A stretch of 64,000 bases of DNA from Setophaga petechia (lineage: Eukaryota; Chordata; Aves; Passeriformes; Parulidae): contig JANCRA010000014.1 of NCBI GenBank assembly GCA_024362935.1, positions 14,586,258-14,650,257 on the forward strand, written 5' to 3'. Position numbers and translations under genes: made by a program. Positions 12,901 to 22,619 of the stretch are shown here, piece after piece. A model generated the notes under the pieces. That model was not told the DNA's origin and did no database searches. It was given only the letters and a program-made list of their open reading frames with translations. How positions within the stretch are numbered: position 1 is the first letter of the stretch; the number at the start of each line of letters is the position of its first letter.

Positions 12901-13011
12901 CATCTCTGCCACGTTCACGGGCACAGCACAAAATCCCACCCACACAGCACATTCCAAACCCACTGGGAAGATACAGAGATAAGTGTTCTTACCTGTGCCT
13001 GTCCGTATCAT
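6668..13011 (-). CDS. C19orf12: C19orf12-like protein, copy 1 (diverged paralog), three coding exons
   Basis: Coding exons are 13011-12993, 9382-9215 and 6930-6668 on the minus strand, giving 149 residues. Phases are compatible at both junctions, with GT donors after 12993 and 9215 and AG acceptors before 9382 and 6930. C19orf12 proteins sit in mitochondrial and ER membranes through a glycine-rich hairpin; human mutations cause a neurodegeneration with brain iron accumulation. The C-terminal half clearly shows family similarity (AEAMAVVRNL, AAQLTDLVMSN). The hairpin is changed: FGRVG at residues 55-59 replaces the family's GGPPG, although GGALGG is kept. Exon 2 has no ATG at the usual internal start, so translation depends on the 19-nt coding part of exon 1. 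A weak polypyrimidine tract precedes exon 2. The gene could be functional, neofunctionalised or a recently relaxed copy; the frame is unbroken. Confidence 0.75.
7637..7660. repeat. (GA)n microsatellite in intron 2 of copy 1
   Basis: A short pure GA run. The matching place in copy 2 (about 18806-18861) is longer and interrupted by GGGA units, so the array expanded or contracted after duplication. Confidence 0.9.
7942..9172. other. 1.23-kb intron segment present only in copy 1
   Basis: In copy 2, the base after gatgtcta (19123) is followed directly by ggatttaacca, which in copy 1 lies at about 9173. The intervening 1.23 kb therefore was either lost from copy 2 or inserted in copy 1. I see no LTR ends, terminal repeats or target-site duplication, which favours a deletion in copy 2. 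No coding content was recognised. Confidence 0.7.
9215..9382 (-). CDS. C19orf12: C19orf12 copy 1, exon 2
   Basis: A 168-nt exon between a CTGCAG acceptor and an ATAG|GTAAGT donor. It encodes the N-terminal cytosolic part (FEDVM, conserved) and the first strand of the membrane hairpin. Only about 20 of 53 aligned residues match copy 2, much less than exon 3. In the aligned frame GTG stands where copy 2 has ATG, and an in-frame TGA lies just upstream in the intron, so no start codon exists before the VM of FEDVM. Confidence 0.75.
10100..11432 (-). mobile_element. Decayed endogenous retrovirus fragment: LTR plus partial gag
   Basis: Minus-strand order is LTR (about 11432-11110, opening TGTGTGGGAGG, TATAAAAGG box near 11240), a leader, then a gag matrix-like region at 11042-10680. 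The gag frame is broken: the part ending near 10870 continues in another frame (KGDKVAADLATTWRW). After it comes a Glu/Lys-rich tail, then unrelated or rearranged DNA. No pol, env or second LTR is seen. The family is probably a beta-like (ERVK) avian element, judged from memory of such gag sequences. It lies in intron 1 of C19orf12 copy 1 and is absent from copy 2, so it inserted in, or was kept by, copy 1 only. It is non-functional. Confidence 0.7.
10113..10715. repeat. 70-bp direct repeats flanking a 460-bp segment in the ERV fragment
   Basis: The stretch 10113-10190 closely matches 10645-10712; both contain ggctctcaggtctgcttgcc and later ggctcttggtttgcctggtt. The 460 bp between them includes a minus-strand open stretch (10311-10553) of unknown nature. 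The layout suggests an internal duplication or an insertion with a long flanking duplication. Confidence 0.75.
11433..12385. other. Intron 1 of copy 1, unique part
   Basis: This stretch lies between the ERV fragment and duplication block B. It has no match in copy 2, where block A joins block B directly near 20345. No exon or repeat was recognised. Confidence 0.5.
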
Positions 13012-13405
13012 GGTGGACACCAGATGGTGATGAACAAGAATGTGAGGGGACAATTCCTTCCTTCTCTCTCAACTGTACAGCAACAGCTCTCTATGAACTG
13101 CAACCTTTCATAAGAAATATGAGAACAACACTGGAGCAATCCAAACACAAGGTACTCAGACACTCCGACAGACTGAAGAACACAACTTCACAAACACCAG
13201 TGTGCAGGACAATATCACCTGATTGATTAAACAGGCCAGAAGTCCATCAATAATTTCAGTAACAGTTGGTGGACAGACAGGGACTCAAGATACTGAGTCC
13301 ATCTGCCAGGGAGGTCTATCTCAGCACTGGTGCCTACACATCCCGTGAGCACCAGCAGCATTTGGCTCCTAAACCATCACTTTCTGAAAATCCTACCTTT
13401 ACAGC
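12386..13405. repeat. Segmental duplication block B, copy 1
   Basis: Closely matches 20345-21365, with only scattered base changes and a 6-bp indel near 12840. It contains coding exon 1 of C19orf12 and its upstream flank. Its start coincides with ccccaaatactcatcccc, which is where block A meets block B in copy 2. Confidence 0.9.
12993..13011 (-). CDS. C19orf12: C19orf12 copy 1, coding part of exon 1
   Basis: ATGATACGGACAGGCACAG followed by GTAAGA encodes MIRTGT plus one base. The same sequence occurs in copy 2. In both copies it joins exon 2 in frame, although the two exon 2 acceptors use different bases. The 5' UTR part of the exon extends to higher coordinates by an unknown length. Confidence 0.65.
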
Positions 13406-13414
13406 CTGGTCTTC

Positions 13415-13532
13415 TGCTGTAGAGGTACTGAGCACAGCACACAGCAGTGATATCTTCAAAATCTGAGCTAAGCCTGAAAATTAAAGATGTTCTCCCTGTG
13501 TCACTGCAGAAACATAAAAATTCATCTCATTA
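13415..13532. repeat. Duplication block C, copy 1
   Basis: Matches 22311-22427, just upstream of the CpG island of copy 2, including atcttcaaaatctga and gcctgaaaattaaagatgtt. In copy 1 it directly follows block B, whereas in copy 2 about 940 bp separate them. It marks the 5' end of duplication unit 1, which stops short of the CpG island. Confidence 0.85.
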
Positions 13533-13544
13533 AAGATGGATTGG

Positions 13545-15258
13545 TACCCTGGTATCTCCAAATCCTGCAAAAGAATTTTTAAACTTACCTTCTGACCACT
13601 GCAACTGAGATTAAGCCTAGACGCTAAATGAATTTGGGTGGAACACAACCCTAGTATTTAAGGAAAAAGACAGGAAATAGGAAATGCTTTCACTTTTGAT
13701 TTTCAGAAAACCACCCCTTACAGGAACTGCTGAAGGTTACTGGAAATGCCAAGAAGATCACATTTCAGACCAGAAAAAAAATGAGTTTATAACACATCCA
13801 GAGATTCTACACAATCAAATTGTTCAGTACATTGCTGCTGACCTGAGCAATTCCCATATGTGTTCAGCATCACACAGCTCTGGGAAAAAGACAGAGCTTC
13901 ACTCTGCCACAACTAGCAAATTACTATTGACTAATCTGTCAGGTATCTTCTTATTGTCCTAATTTTTACCACAAATCCATCATTTATTTTCACATATCAC
14001 TTCTTCTCCCTGTTTGGTTATGTGTTTAAACACTTGCATGCTGATTTCTGAAGGCAGGAGACTGTCTGTAGCAAGCAAGAAGTGCCTGTGCTGGGACAGG
14101 TAGTGCTCAGCTGCTCTGGAGCCAGGCCAGCAGAAAGGCAGGGCTGGATGGAGAAGGCAGTCAGGACTCAGCACAGATGCCAGCAGAGTCTCACAAAGGA
14201 GCAAGCACAGACACAGGGCCCCAGCTTGTGAAATGCTGTCCCATGTCCTCAGCAAGGGACAGAGACCTCTCCCTGAGAACAAGCACTCTGAGACCACAAC
14301 TTCTCCACCTCATCCACTTGCTGCTGCTGCTCACCACAGAAACCCTTCCCACTCTGCACACCAGCTGAGCAAAGGGCTTCCAGGGATAATTAAAAACAAA
14401 CAAAAAGTATTCGATGGGATTAAAAATAAAAGCACATCTACACAAGTTGCAGATTTCTTGTTGTACATGTAATGTCAGCATATAGAACAGATGAGCATTT
14501 GGAGTTTTTTCAGAGCCTAGAAAACCTCTTGTCCCAGGGTGTGTGCAATACTTTCTCAGCCCAGGCCAACCTGTCTCACAGTCTTTCCTGAACAGATCTC
14601 CTCAGTGCAAAGTCATGTGCAGTGTATAATATTATTTTTCATATTAAAAATTAACTACTGCAACAGAGATAGCTTTCTTCTGCACTAAAATGGCTGAGTG
14701 CAAATCATCCATGGCACTGCAGGATCCAAGCACTGCTGACCCTGAAGAAAGGTCTGGCTTTTGGGAAGGGACCACGTATGCTCCATAGCTGCAAAGAGGC
14801 ACAGCAGGAAATCCATCAAATAGTTGATTTCTCTCACCACTTCGTTCATCTTTGTGCCAGTCTCAAGGAAACATCCAAGTTCATCATTTTACCACTGCTG
14901 CTTTTGGGTTCTTGGCAGGCTTCTGACCCAGCAGTGGCTCAGAGTGGCAGAGTGTGCTGGGCAGTGACAGCAGAGCCACACACTCTGATCCTAGAGTTAC
15001 AGATTATCTCATTCCATAGGGCTCAAGCTCCAAGTCATAAACAAATACAACTTCACAATCAACAATGCATAAGAAGACAACACCCGATTGATTAGACAGG
15101 CCAGAAGTCCATGAACTATTTCAATAGTAGCTGGTGAACAGACAGGGACTCAAGATATTCCCATCTGCAAAGGAGGATTATCTCATCACTGGTCCATACA
15201 CATCCTGCGAGCACAGGCAGCATCTGGCTCCTAAACCATCACTTTCTGAAAATGCTAC
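13545..15258 (-). pseudogene. C19orf12: Remnant of a third C19orf12 copy
   Basis: The remnant begins inside exon 2. It keeps the acceptor and about the first 17 exon bases (minus strand, AG followed by GATTTGGAGATACC) and is then joined to block C. Intron 1 sequence follows up to about 14535, closely matching 19340-20340. Exon 1 is missing. A piece of the 5' flank (about 15062-15258) matches 13207-13402. No coding exon survives except the exon 2 stub, so it cannot make the protein. It shows that at least three units once existed. Confidence 0.8.
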
Positions 15259-16209
15259 CTCTTCTCCCCCTTCCCTCCAGCCTCCTTGGCAGCAGGGGCT
15301 CTGGGCAAGGAGCACAGGGACAGCAGTGGAGAGCAGCTCTGCATGAGTGCTTCCATCAGCCAGCAGCAGCAAGCAGGGTAACAGCACATGGCCCTGTGAT
15401 CTTGGAGCTGCCTTGTGATGGCTGAGCTGCCTCTGTGCAGGGGGAAATGACTCACACTGCCATGGCCAGCTGGCCTTGGGCAGCACCCTCCAGCCTGCAA
15501 GGAGCAAGGAGAAAATCCAGTGACAGGGAGCACCTCCCTTACTGCAGCCTGCCAAGAGCCAGCAGCTGCTGGGTTCCCTTCAGGGTTACCCTTACCTGGG
15601 TTTCCTGCCAGAACAAAAGCACAGCACAATGTCAAACCCCCAGACTGTGTGAGAAGGAGGGTGCAGAGGTGTGGGAGAGATGAGTGTGCTGCATTCCACT
15701 TCCCCTTCAGCAGAGCTGACTGTTTTCAGAATGATGTGTCTCACATTTGGAAGCACTGTCAATCCTGGGATAACAGAGGAAAGGCTCAGCTTCTCTGGGT
15801 TTATTCACATCATGAGGGCTTTCTAAATTTCTTTTTTTCAATCCTTTTTGTCATCATAGAAGACCAGAAGGAACAAGTGATATCACAGAGTTTTCCTTTT
15901 TTTCTTTCTCAGCTCTGGCCCAAACTGGAGCTGTGGGTGTGTGTGTCTGTAAGCAATCCTTGAGAAAGCAGATGTGCAGTGAGAAACTGTAAAAACCACT
16001 ACAGCCTGGGCTGTTGCAAAATGAGGTCAGAAAGTTTGAAGATTTTATTTAGAAAGGTAACAGCCTAAAGCCAGGAGTGCTGATGAGATCACCTGTAGCC
16101 TCAGATTGCATCAGGAGCATCTCACCTGTGCATCCACTGCCTACTCACCCTCACCCTGGTGCAGCTGTCTGCAGTTTCACCTCTTCCCTCTCTGTTTTCC
16201 TCTCTGCAG
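15259..16209. other. Upstream intron or flank of PLEKHF1
   Basis: Unique sequence between the third-copy remnant and the PLEKHF1 coding exon. It ends in a pyrimidine-rich tract and CTCTGCAG, a good splice acceptor just before the exon. A 5' non-coding exon of PLEKHF1 may lie here or further left but could not be identified. Confidence 0.5.
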
Positions 16210-16221
16210 AGGGAGCTGGAC

Positions 16222-16830
16222 ATGATGGACCACCTTGCAAACACGGAGATCAACAGCCAGCGCATCGCTGCCGTGGAGAGCTGCTTTGGGGCCTCTGGGC
16301 AGCCCTTGGCCTTGCCGGGCAGGGTGCTCCTGGGAGAAGGGATTTTAACCAAGGAATGCCGCAAGAAGCCAAAGCCTCGCATCTTCTTCCTTTTCAACGA
16401 CATCCTGGTCTACGGCAGCATCATCATCAACAAGAGGAAGTACAACTCGCAGCACATCATCCCCCTTGAGGATGTCACTCTGGAGACGCTGCCGGACACG
16501 CTGCAGATGAAGAACCGCTGGATGATCAAAACCTCCAAGAAGTCCTTTGTGGTGTCCGCAGCCTCGCTGACGGAGAGGAAGGAGTGGATCAGCCACCTGG
16601 AGGAGTGCATCAAGCACCTGCTGAGCAAGACGGGCCGGCAGCCCTGCAGGGAGCCCGCGGCGCCCTGGATCCCAGACAAGGCCACGGACATCTGCATGCG
16701 CTGCACGCACACCAAGTTCTCCACGCTCACCCGCAGGCACCACTGCCGCAAGGGCACCACAGCTCCACGCATCTTTACGTACAAAGAAGGTAAACCTGCA
16801 CGTTTCCCTGCATACAAACTTGTCTTATGA
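16222..16830 (+). CDS. PLEKHF1: PLEKHF1 (phafin-1), truncated in the FYVE domain and fused to duplicated flank
   Basis: Phafin-1 is an endosomal and lysosomal adaptor with a PH domain and a FYVE zinc finger binding PI3P. Numbered from the second ATG (16225), which matches the family start, the frame gives 201 residues against about 279 expected. Residues 1-20 are the conserved N-terminus. A PH domain spans about 35-131 (RIFFLFNDILVYG, WISHLEE). The FYVE domain starts at 148 (WIPD, CMRC at 157-160, RRHHCRK at 170-176). It then breaks: the fourth zinc cysteine is replaced by Gly177. From about base 16766 the DNA is the duplicated C19orf12 3' flank, adding a short foreign tail before TGA. Three of the eight zinc ligands remain, so lipid binding by FYVE should be lost. 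A splice acceptor precedes the exon. Truncation could be a real deletion or an assembly join in GC-rich sequence. Confidence 0.9.
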   Translation: MMDHLANTEINSQRIAAVESCFGASGQPLALPGRVLLGEGILTKECRKKPKPRIFFLFNDILVYGSIIINKRKYNSQHIIPLEDVTLETLPDTLQMKNRWMIKTSKKSFVVSAASLTERKEWISHLEECIKHLLSKTGRQPCREPAAPWIPDKATDICMRCTHTKFSTLTRRHHCRKGTTAPRIFTYKEGKPARFPAYKLVL

Positions 16831-17835
16831 GTGGCTTGAAACCCAATGTGACCAACTGGCTGGGACACTCAGCAGCACAGCATTTGGTGCTCACAGCAAC
16901 AATGCAGCTGGCACATCAGCCCAGCCCAGCAGCACTGCTGCTGCCAGCTGCCGGCTGCCCACTGCAGCCCTGCCTGAGCTCCTAATGGGTTTCTCTCATT
17001 TAAAGCAACACACAGATCACCAGGAGGTTTCTTATTAAGATTTTAATGAAAACAGAGGACCAGCTGTACAGACTCAGTCCAGAAACCAATGCTCAAAGGA
17101 CAACTTTCATCCTGGGGCTCATATAAAACTGGCAGATTCAGATCCCCATTTTTTTAATGTCCCACCCTCCCATTCCAGGGCACAGGAGCCTGGTGAAAAC
17201 TGAGTTGAAAGTGTTCACAGATTGTTTTCCTATTACTTGAAATCTTGTTCAAGTATTTGCTTCATTTCTTACATAAAGGATAACTCAAGAATTACAATAA
17301 AAAAGTGACAAAATATGGACTGAGTCTTCTGAGTTCACAGTAATACACTCCCTTATAAAACTTTCCTTTGCAGGGCTGAAACAAACAACAGGTAAAATTC
17401 TTCAGTGCCCCAGCTATTTTGGCACCTTGTGTGTCATTCACAGGGAAAAAAAATTAAAGCACTTAAACAAACAGAATCAAGTCTCCTAAATTAAACAAAA
17501 CAACTTTGAAAATTTTCACAAGTGACCCATTAGCCTAAGAGCAGCATGATTCCCTTCAGCAATTTGAATTAGTCCTAGTGTAGAGCAATTTAAAATTACA
17601 TAGCAAGTCTGTGTCAGGATAATGCGCTACTCTAACATTATCCTTATAAATCCACACAAATAAAAAATTACAACAATGATGATAAAAATTTAAAAACCTC
17701 CAAACACCAAAACTAAACACCCCAAACTTAGATCAGCATATATTTATAATAAGTACTGATAACTAGCAATTGTTGAAGATTCACAATTATGGGAGTAAAA
17801 TGCATTCCAGAATAAAAATCCTGCTCTTGGGAGGA

Positions 17836-18098
17836 TTATTCTGCATATGTTAGCTGTGCTTTTAACTCATGGGTAAGGTAAGTGGTCAACACTCCTAATA
17901 CCTTTTCTGTGAGAGCAGAATTTGACATTACAAGAGCAATCAGCTGAGCAGCATCAGTCCAGTCTAAGTTCTTGACAACAGCCATGGCTTCAGCACAGAG
18001 CTTCTGCTTCTCAGCAGCAGGCAATTCCATTAAAATCTGAGGGACTGACTTGAACTGTCCAGAAGTCATCCATCCAAGCAATCCACCCAGTGCTCCTC
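17836..18098 (-). CDS. C19orf12: C19orf12 copy 2, exon 3
   Basis: A 263-nt last coding exon, opening after TTTCCTAG and ending in TAA. It encodes 87 residues ending TYAE, with [17 protein letters not shown] at the start, which is very close to the human protein. Confidence 0.95.
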
Positions 18099-20980
18099 CT
18101 AGGAAACACAATGAATCATCAGTCTTTATCAGTTAATGCGAAAGCCTGGAATTCCATCCTCAGCCTTCACCAACAATGTTCCCACCACGATTAGAGATCA
18201 ACACAGAGTTTTTATCTGTCTGCTTTAACCAGGTTTATACACAGTTTTCAAAGCATCAAAAAGGATTTTGAAAGCTCTTTACATCCACAGCTACCATAAA
18301 GAAACCCCTTATACAATCAACACTAAAAGCTTCAAGCTTAGAAACCAGAACGAAAACACTCCCTGGGACACTCTCTTAGGGTAAGCTCCACTGCAAAATA
18401 AAACCTTGCCCAAGGAAAACACCAGAGCAACAACTGCCTCAGCAGTGTCAGAGTCTCTTACTAGATACTCCCAGAGTGGTCAGAGCTTCCTGGTTCTTTA
18501 AGAGTCACACACTGCAGTGTCCTACACACCTGAAGCCCACCCCTGCAGGTGCTCAGAGACCAAGCCCATCAGACACATCCAGCCTTTCATCTACCATGTG
18601 GACAAGACATGCTGGGCTAAGTGGAAGGTCCCAGGCTATCAGGATAACAGCAGAGGGATGGATCTGCAGCTGATGTGCCTGTGGCTGCTGAGAAAGCAGC
18701 CCTGCAGGGCTCCCCTGCTGCAGCAGTGTGAGTGCAGCACAGCAATCCACAGCCCAGAGCACACACGGCCTGGGATGGATGGACAGATGGAATGAAGGCA
18801 GGAACGAGAGAGAGAGAGAAGGGAGAGAGAGAGAGAGGGAGAGAGAAGGGAGAGAGAGAGAACCCTCCCAATGGAGAGGTGGCAGAACTGACCCTGCCAC
18901 CAAAACCGCCACCCCCCGAGACTATTCCTAAAAAGTCATCTAGGCACTCAGAGAGATGCAGTATGCAGCTTTTACTCAGCTAGCAATTTTTCCCCATGAT
19001 AGCACAGAAATACTTGAAAGCCTCCAATGGCTGAATTCATCTTCAAGGGAGTTTTATGAGAACATCAATAACTGATTTAGGGGCACTTAATGCAAAAGGC
19101 ACTAGAAGCACTGATGTCTAGGATTTAACCACCCTCTTGTTGCTAAAGAAAGCACACTCACCTACAGCAATCCCAGGAGGGCCTCCCAGCATGCCCCCCA
19201 CAAAGGCAGATGCCCCTGTGAGCACGGCTCCCCGGCCAGAGTTGGCCACAGCAGCTTTCATGCCCTTCACTGTGGCGACGTGGCTGAGCAGCGCCATCAC
19301 ATCATCGACACGCAGCGGCATTCCGGCATCCCCAAATCCTGCACAAGATGGGTATGTTTGGTTATCTGTGTCACTGCAACTCAGACTAAACCTAACTGCT
19401 AAATGAACTCGGGGGAACACAACCCTAGTGGTAAAGTGCAAACACAGGAAATACTAACTGCTTTCTCTATTAATTCTCAGGAGACCACCCCTTACAGGAA
19501 CTGCTGAAGGTTACTGGAAATGCCAATGTTAGACCAGAAAAAAAAATGAGTTTATAACACATTCAGAGATTCTACACAATCAAATTGTTCAGTACATTGC
19601 TGCTGGCCTGAGCAATTCCCATATGTGTTCAGCATCACACACAGCTCTGGGAAAAAGACAGAGCTTCACTCTGCCACAACTAGCAGATTACTACTGACTA
19701 ATCTGTCAGGTATCTTTTCATTGTCCTAATTTTTACCACAAATCCATCATTTATTTTCACATATCAGTTCTTCTCCCTGTTTGGTTATGTGTTTAAACAC
19801 TTGCATACTGATTTCTGAAGGCAGGAGACTGTCTGTAGCAAGCAAGAAGCACCTGAGAAGTGTTGGAGGAGAGACCTGGTGCTGGGACAGGTAGTGCTCA
19901 GCTGCTCTGGAGCCAGGCCAGCAGAAAGGTAGGGCTGGATGGAGAAGGCAGTCAGGACTCAGAGCACAGATGCCAGCAGAGTCTCACAAAGGAGCAAGCA
20001 GAGACACAGGGCCCCAGCTTGTGAAATGCTGTCCCATGTCCTCAGCAAGGGACAGAGACCTCTCCCTGAGAACAAGCACTCTGAGACCACAACTTCTCCA
20101 CCTCATCCACTTGCTGCTGCTGCTCACCGCAGAAACCCTTCCCACTCTGCACACCAGGTGAGCAAAGGGCTTCCAGGGATAATTAAAAACAAACAAAAAG
20201 TATTCGATGGGATTAAAAATAAAAGCACATCTACACAAGTTGCAGATTTCTTGTTGTACATGTAATGTCAGCATATAGAACAGATGAGCATTTGGAGTTT
20301 TTTCAGAGCCTAGAAAACCTCTTATCCCAGTGTGTGTGCAATACTTTCCCCAAATACTCATCCCCAGTCTTAGATTCTGTACTTCACTTGATGCTCCCTT
20401 GCTCACTTTCAGCCCAAGGACAGGAGAACAAAGTGAGCAATGCTCCTGCTCTCCCTATGCAAAGAGATCATGTTCCAGCATCTCAACTTTGAACCTACAG
20501 CCAGCAGGTTTTCTTAAGAAGAAAAATGCCATAGAAAGAGTTGAAACAACATCATACCCAGCTCACTGAAAGTCCTGCTACAACAAAGAATTGAAGAGGG
20601 TTCCAGGGTAACTCAGTGGTGTGAACCCCATTTCAGCTGTTCCCAGGTTAACATTCCCATCTCATCAGCCTACTTCCCCCTTCACCAAATGATGACCTCA
20701 GACAAGCAAAAGCCCTTCTATCCCTGCACTCACTATCCCACTGAGAGAAAAATGAGCCTCTTCCCAAATGCCCACACAGCAGACATCCCCAGCAGCACCC
20801 AGCAGCCTGCCCCACCACGGAGCCATCCTCACTGCTCCTTGCAGCTTCTCATGGAGGGAACTGAGGGAACATCTCTGCCACGTGCACATGCACAGCACAA
20901 AATCCCACCCACACAGCACATTCCAAACCCACTGGGAAGATACAGAGATAAGTGTTCTTACCTGTGCCTGTCCGTATCAT
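17836..20980 (-). CDS. C19orf12: C19orf12 protein, copy 2 (conserved copy), three coding exons
   Basis: Minus-strand coding exons are 20980-20962, 19338-19162 and 18098-17836. All junctions have GT-AG and matching phases, giving 152 residues, equal to the human long form. Residues 17-21 (VDDVM) and 33-45 are the conserved N-terminal part. Residues 53-75 form the glycine-rich membrane hairpin with GGPPG at 58-62 and [10 protein letters not shown] at 66-75. MTSGQF and ILMELPAAE follow, then the helical C-terminus with [10 protein letters not shown]. The internal ATG at 19321 (residue 13) corresponds to the shorter human isoform start. The human protein acts at mitochondria, ER and their contacts in lipid and iron handling; its biochemical activity is unclear. 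This copy keeps the family signature and the nearby CpG island, and is probably the ancestral functional gene. Confidence 0.92.
18806..18861. repeat. Interrupted (GA)n microsatellite in intron 2 of copy 2
   Basis: GA runs broken by GGGA and GAAGGGA units, about twice the length of the array at the same place in copy 1 (7637-7660). Confidence 0.9.
19162..19338 (-). CDS. C19orf12: C19orf12 copy 2, exon 2
   Basis: A 177-nt exon with acceptor TGTGCAG and donor GTAG|GTGAGT. It encodes FGDAG, the internal start MPLRVDDVM and the first part of the hairpin through GGPPGIAV. Locally GC-rich compared with the flanking introns. Confidence 0.93.
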
Positions 20981-21365
20981 GGTGGACACCAGATGGTGAT
21001 GAACAAGAATGTGAGGGGACAATTCCTTCCTTCTCTCTCAACTCTACAGCAACAGCTCTCTGTGAACTGCAACCTTTCATAAGAAATATGAGAACAACAC
21101 TAGAGCAATCCAAACACAAGGTACTCAGACACTCAGACAGACTGAAGAACACAACTTCACAAACACCAGTGTGCACGACAACATCACCTGATGGACTGAA
21201 CAGGCCAGAAGTCCATCAATAATTTCAATAACAGTTGGTGGACAGACAGGGATTCAAGATACTGAGTCCATCTGCCAGGGAGGTCTATCTCATCACTGGT
21301 GCCTACACATCCTGTGAGCACCAGCAGCATTTGTCTCCTAAACCATCACTTTCTCAATATCCTGC
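20345..21365. repeat. Segmental duplication block B, copy 2
   Basis: Counterpart of 12386-13405, containing coding exon 1. Homology ends near 21365; copy 1 then passes to block C, while copy 2 has about 940 bp of unique AT-rich DNA first. Confidence 0.9.
20962..20980 (-). CDS. C19orf12: C19orf12 copy 2, coding part of exon 1
   Basis: ATG-ATA-CGG-ACA-GGC-ACA-G followed by GTAAGA encodes MIRTGT. It joins exon 2 as G|GA, giving MIRTGTGFGDAGM in frame. The total length then equals the human long isoform, which supports this start. Confidence 0.75.
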
Positions 21366-22310
21366 CTTTAAAGCTTGGTTTAGTACTTGGAACCTGCAAA
21401 GCAGGGGCCTGTTTGATATAAATCATGACTGGCATCAGCAGCCAGTAAATTTACCAGTTTTGAACCTGCTCTGCATTTACTATTTTCATTTATTTTGCTA
21501 AGATAGGATTAACTCCTGCTTGGTGGCATAACAGTTAAAATATGCTTACTGCCATTCTCACCTCAGAATCTGATCCTCTGCTTTCCTAACCACGAGAATT
21601 CACTATATTTACAAATATTTACTGTAATAATAAGCTACTGACTATATATTTACTCAAATTTCTTTCAGTTTCAATTATCTGAGATGGTAAGAAACTCTTG
21701 TCTTTGCTAGACAACATGAATTCAATTGAAATGCACAAAAGAGGTTTTTAATACAGTTTTGCAAGAACTTAAGGCCTTAAGAGCATTGCTTTGCTTCTGT
21801 GTATTTATCAAAGCATGTAATATAATGAAAGCACTTAATAGGTTTATTTAACACAAGAGGTAATAAATTCACTCATTAGATGAGCAAACTACTTGTAGGG
21901 ACCTAGAAGCTGATTTTACAAGGTTTTTAGATGCCTAAAAATGCAGCTAAATATTCAGTGGGAATGATCTCATTCCACTGAGATAAAAGGAAATTTGGCA
22001 CCTAACCTGTCTAGGCACTTAGAATACCCAGCTTACCTGGTCTGCTAAATTACAAAGCATCTGTGAAAGAATGGCCATAACTCCTTCTGCCCTTGAATTT
22101 TTATAGACCTCATTCATTGTCCTTCTAATTAATAAACTAAGAGCTATTCTTTCCCCACATTTCCTAGCCAGTTTCTCCATTTTGAAGGCTGTGCTCAGAA
22201 AAGTTACAGGTTGCTTTCATCAGCTAGCTGATACTGAAGCCAATAATGTGACTTTCAGTTAAGAAAGAGGAAAGAGCTGACAGTCAGAAACACAAATAGC
22301 AGAGCTGTTC
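21366..22310. other. Unique upstream flank of C19orf12 copy 2
   Basis: AT-rich DNA with no match in copy 1, lying between blocks B and C. No exon or repeat recognised. It was either lost from copy 1 or inserted in copy 2. Confidence 0.5.
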
Positions 22311-22427
22311 CACTGTAGAGGTACTTAGCACAGCACACAGCAGCGATATCTTCAAAATCTGAACTAAGCCTGAAAATTAAAGATGTTTTCCCTGACTCAT
22401 TGCAAAAACATAGAACTTCATCTCATT
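22311..22427. repeat. Duplication block C, copy 2
   Basis: Counterpart of 13415-13532. Homology with copy 1 ends about 200 bp before the CpG island, so copy 1 lacks the island. Confidence 0.85.
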
Positions 22428-22619
22428 AATCAACATGTTCTGAATGCTTTAAAATTTATTAAAAATGTTATGACTAAAATAGGCTGAGCATAAAATGTAA
22501 TTATAAATCCTTTGAAATAGCTGAAATTTAATTACACTATAGCTATTCCTTTATTTATTTCCCTGTCAATTTCAGGTTTACTGTTGCTGAAGCATTGCTC
22601 CAGCCGCAATGAGGAGTGA

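Larger units (their letters stand above)
16769..20344. repeat. Segmental duplication block A, copy 2
   Basis: Counterpart of 5589-10100, plus an extra stretch (about 20040-20344) shared with the third remnant (14246-14540) rather than with copy 1. It lacks the 1.23 kb present in copy 1. At 20344/20345 it joins block B at microhomology (tttccccaaatactc). Confidence 0.9.

Noticed and set aside
15178..15683. Overlapping open frames of 82 to 126 codons on both strands
   Set aside because: No family match. Composition follows local GC, and the region is the flank between the remnant copy and PLEKHF1.
16345..16868. Minus-strand open frames of 132 and 152 codons
   Set aside because: Antisense shadows of the GC-rich PLEKHF1 exon.
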